64,000 bases of DNA, taken from contig NZ_CP155618.1 of the NCBI RefSeq assembly GCF_031128465.2, positions 1,125,501-1,189,500 of the forward strand, read 5' to 3'. Below, one piece after another: positions 61,630-64,000 of the stretch. The first letter of the stretch is position 1. Each line of letters begins with the position of its first letter. The translations under genes and the position numbers were made by a program. The notes beneath the pieces were generated by a model that made no database searches, was not told the DNA's origin, and saw nothing but the letters and a program-made list of their open reading frames with translations. This DNA is from Mariniflexile litorale (lineage in GTDB: Bacteria; Bacteroidota; Bacteroidia; Flavobacteriales; Flavobacteriaceae).

Positions 61630-64000
61630 CTATAATTCATTTTTTGAAACCAAATTCAATTTCCCGTTTTGTAAACCTTTACCAGACACCAACAGTTCTA
61701 TATTTCCTGTTTCATTCGTAGATTGTATTATAACAACCAACTTACCACTAAACAATTTCATGGTTGGTTTGTGAAATATTTCCAATGAAGTTGCATCACC
61801 GTTACATGCTGCTCTATAGGTTCCTTTTCCTTTAACTTTGAATTTTAACTGATTTGTTGCATTTGGACAAGGAATACCATTTTTATCTACTACAGAAACC
61901 TCAACATAAGACAAATCCTTACCATTCGATTTAATCGTTTTTCTATCTGGATTTAATATGATTTTATAGGGTTTTCCAGCTGTATGTATTTCTTTTTCTG
62001 AAACGGGATGACCCTCATCATTAAAAGCCACAACTTTTAATGTTCCTGGTTCGTATCTCACATCCATCCACATCAATCGATACCTGTTTTGTGGGCTGGC
62101 ATTGTTCTTTTTCTGAATCCCCATGCTTTTGCCGTTAACAAAAAGTTCTGCACTATTATAACTCGTATAAACAAAAACAGGCGTGACTTCACCTTCACGA
62201 CCTTTCCAATTCCAATGCGGCAGGATATGCAAAGTTTCGTTTGTAGTGTTCCATCTACTTCTATATAAATAAAAACGATCTTTGGGCAGCCCTGCTAAAT
62301 CTGAAATCCCAAAGTACGAACTACGTGATGGCCAACTTTTATCGTAAGGTGTTGGTTCTCCTAAATAATCAAAACCAGTCCAAACGAATTCACCAATTAC
62401 CCACGGTTTATCATCTTGCAATACAAAATCTTCATCTGGTATGTTAGACCAACTGCAGGCTTCCAAATCATAGGATGAAGATTGAAAATCGTCATATTGT
62501 TTATTTTTTTCTTGAACCACAGGGAATTTATAAATACCTCTTGAACTTACTGTTGATGCCGTTTCTGAACCTAAAATAAATCCTTGTGGAAATTTTTCAT
62601 AAGCATCTTCATACAAATGAACACGATAATTGAGTCCTGGCACATCTAATAACACCCCAAAACCGGATTCCATAGTCGCTTTAACTTGATCCATACCAAC
62701 CGTAACAGGTCTTGTTGGATCTTCTCTGTGAAAAATATCTTGAAGCCATTTAGCACGTTTTACACCTTCACTTCCTCGCTGATCAGGCACTTCGTTCCCT
62801 GAACTCCACATAACTATAGAAGGATGATTTTTAGTAGCTTGTACTAAATTTATAATGTCTCTTTCGGCATAATCTTCAAAAAAACGATGATATCCGTTTT
62901 TTACTTTTGGTTTAGCCCACTCATCAAAACTCTCTGCAAGAAACATAAAACCCATTTCATCACACAATTCTAATTGTTCAAATGATGGCATATTGTGAGA
63001 ACTTCGAATAGCATTACAGCCCATATCTTTTAAAATAGTTAACTGTCTGCGTAATGCAGCTGTGTTTATCGCAGTTCCTAAAGGACCTAAATCGTGATGT
63101 AAACAAACCCCTTTAAACTTTCTTACTTCACCATTTAAACTAAAGCCTTTATGAGCTTCATATTTAATATCTCGAATACCGAATCGGGTAGAAACTTCAT
63201 CTTTCAACTCATTATTCACAAATAGCTGCGTTACAGCTTTATATAAATACGGTGTTTCTGGGCTCCATAATTGCGGATTTTCAACTTTTATATTCTGATC
63301 AAATTCGTTTTCAAACTTAACTAATGATTTATCATAACTAACTTGCTTTCCGTCTGTATCAAAAATAGTTGTTTCCAGAAATCCATTTTTAACTGACACT
63401 TTTGTTTTTACATTTACTTTGGCGACATCCTCATTAATAAAAGGAGTTGTAATTGAAGTTCCCCATTGATTAATGCTTTCTTCATTTTTAATGATCAAAC
63501 TTACTTTTCTATACAAGCCTGCTCCTGGATACCATCTCGAAGCATATTCTTTATTGGTTAATTTTACAGCTAAAGTATTATCACCTGTTTTTAAAAATTC
63601 AGAAATATCAAAATAAAAATAACTATAACCATAAGCCCATTCTCCCACTTTTTTACCATTTAAATAAATTTGTGGTTCGCTCATCGCTCCTTCAAAAAGT
63701 AAAATGACTTTTTTTGTTACCTCCGATTCAGAAATAGTGAATTCATTCCTATACCAAGCCGTTCCAATATGTGGTAAAGCGCCTGTTCTCCCTGTTTTTT
63801 CTGAAGCTACAGTTTCTCCATTCTGAACAATTGCAACATTTTGCTTATCTATTTCTTTATCAAAAGGCCCATAAATTGCCCAATCGTGAGGTACATTTAC
63901 GCTTTCCCATTTGGAATCATCGAAATTTATTTCAAAAGCATTTTCTGAATTTCCTTTTTGAAATTTCCAATTGGCATCCAACTCTTTAACTGTTCTTACT
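61630..64000 (-). CDS. Glycoside hydrolase family 2 (beta-galactosidase-like), N-terminus cut by window edge
   Basis: The frame stays open to the right edge (it reads VRTVKELDANWKFQKGNSEN at the border), so the signal peptide and perhaps 30-40 residues are outside. Domains in order: sugar-binding jelly roll (NVPHDWAIYGPF...YRNEFTI; YSYFYFDISEFLKTGDNTLAVKL), an Ig-like domain, then the TIM barrel with GVCLHHDLGPLG, NAIRSSHNMPS, acid/base Glu in WSSGNEVPDQ, and nucleophile Glu in LGSETASTVSSRG. WVIGEFVWTGFDYLGEP follows. The C-terminal part holds DUF4982-like and bacterial Ig-like domains. A beta-galactosidase or related exo-enzyme is likely. Confidence 0.9.
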   Translation of the reverse strand, partial: VRTVKELDANWKFQKGNSENAFEINFDDSKWESVNVPHDWAIYGPFDKEIDKQNVAIVQNGETVASEKTGRTGALPHIGTAWYRNEFTISESEVTKKVILLFEGAMSEPQIYLNGKKVGEWAYGYSYFYFDISEFLKTGDNTLAVKLTNKEYASRWYPGAGLYRKVSLIIKNEESINQWGTSITTPFINEDVAKVNVKTKVSVKNGFLETTIFDTDGKQVSYDKSLVKFENEFDQNIKVENPQLWSPETPYLYKAVTQLFVNNELKDEVSTRFGIRDIKYEAHKGFSLNGEVRKFKGVCLHHDLGPLGTAINTAALRRQLTILKDMGCNAIRSSHNMPSFEQLELCDEMGFMFLAESFDEWAKPKVKNGYHRFFEDYAERDIINLVQATKNHPSIVMWSSGNEVPDQRGSEGVKRAKWLQDIFHREDPTRPVTVGMDQVKATMESGFGVLLDVPGLNYRVHLYEDAYEKFPQGFILGSETASTVSSRGIYKFPVVQEKNKQYDDFQSSSYDLEACSWSNIPDEDFVLQDDKPWVIGEFVWTGFDYLGEPTPYDKSWPSRSSYFGISDLAGLPKDRFYLYRSRWNTTNETLHILPHWNWKGREGEVTPVFVYTSYNSAELFVNGKSMGIQKKNNASPQNRYRLMWMDVRYEPGTLKVVAFNDEGHPVSEKEIHTAGKPYKIILNPDRKTIKSNGKDLSYVEVSVVDKNGIPCPNATNQLKFKVKGKGTYRAACNGDATSLEIFHKPTMKLFSGKLVVIIQSTNETGNIELLVSGKGLQNGKLNLVSKNEL

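Overview
The window is AT-rich, compactly coded DNA from a bacterium of the phylum Bacteroidota, most likely a marine-type member of the Flavobacteriaceae. Supporting signs are promoters of the TTG-N18-20-TAnnTTTG kind (clearest at tRNA-Tyr and metK), a GLPGLI-family protein, a DUF5686/carboxypeptidase-regulatory outer-membrane protein, a transcarbamylase of the N-acylornithine type (argF'), Bacteroidota-type carbohydrate-active enzymes, and a lack of strong Shine-Dalgarno sequences. It is chromosomal core and near-core sequence. I see no rRNA, CRISPR array, phage, integrase or intact insertion sequence.

Layout. 1-1.4 kb: metY (cut by the window edge) behind a SAM-I riboswitch. 1.5-5.5 kb: an unrecognised helical protein, then leuA-leuB. 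5.6-9.4 kb: BASS-type transporter, SET-domain protein and a GH95 fucosidase. 9.5-21.3 kb: one long minus-strand arginine/proline block, in transcription order GNAT, GNAT, argG, argC, proC, argD, proA, proB, argF', argB, argE, argH. 21.3-22.1 kb: an 820-bp region without a recognised gene. 22.1-27.0 kb: membrane pyrophosphatase hppA, deoxynucleoside kinase, a secreted propeller-like protein and a GLPGLI protein, followed by the decayed 3' end of a TonB-receptor-like gene and tRNA-Tyr. 27.9-31.0 kb: GH43, an HPP-family protein, and metK behind a SAM-II riboswitch. 31.2-38.5 kb: the branched-chain operon ilvD-ilvB-ilvN-ilvC-ilvA behind a leader-peptide attenuator. 38.7-50.8 kb: GapN-like dehydrogenase, soluble pyrophosphatase, DUF5686 protein, pdhB, etfBA, bifunctional nuclease, CNT nucleoside transporter, thyA, a TonB_C-domain protein and a CBM48-like protein. 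51.1-64 kb: membrane-anchored dihydrofolate reductase, an alpha/beta-hydrolase-DUF6807 fusion, an FAD-dependent oxidoreductase, an acetyltransferase, fabD-lspA, galE and a DegT aminotransferase, waaA, and a GH2 enzyme cut by the right edge.

How it works together. The arginine block encodes every step from acylglutamate to arginine in the linear acylated route. Residue 90 of ArgF' is alanine, which points to N-succinylated intermediates, and one of the two GNAT proteins probably supplies the missing acylglutamate synthase. Amino-acid control in this window is largely RNA-based: SAM-I on metY, SAM-II on metK, and a 20-residue peptide rich in Val, Ile and Leu before a terminator on the ilv operon. 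metK and ilv diverge from one 605-bp region that holds two of these devices. thyA, dihydrofolate reductase, the CNT transporter and the deoxynucleoside kinase form a scattered deoxynucleotide supply set. Several operon gaps carry different palindromic or inverted-repeat elements.

No wholly new multi-gene system is evident. The strongest leads are the ilv leader attenuator, the predicted succinyl-arginine pathway, the membrane-tethered dihydrofolate reductase, the hydrolase-DUF6807 fusion, and several unexplained palindromes.
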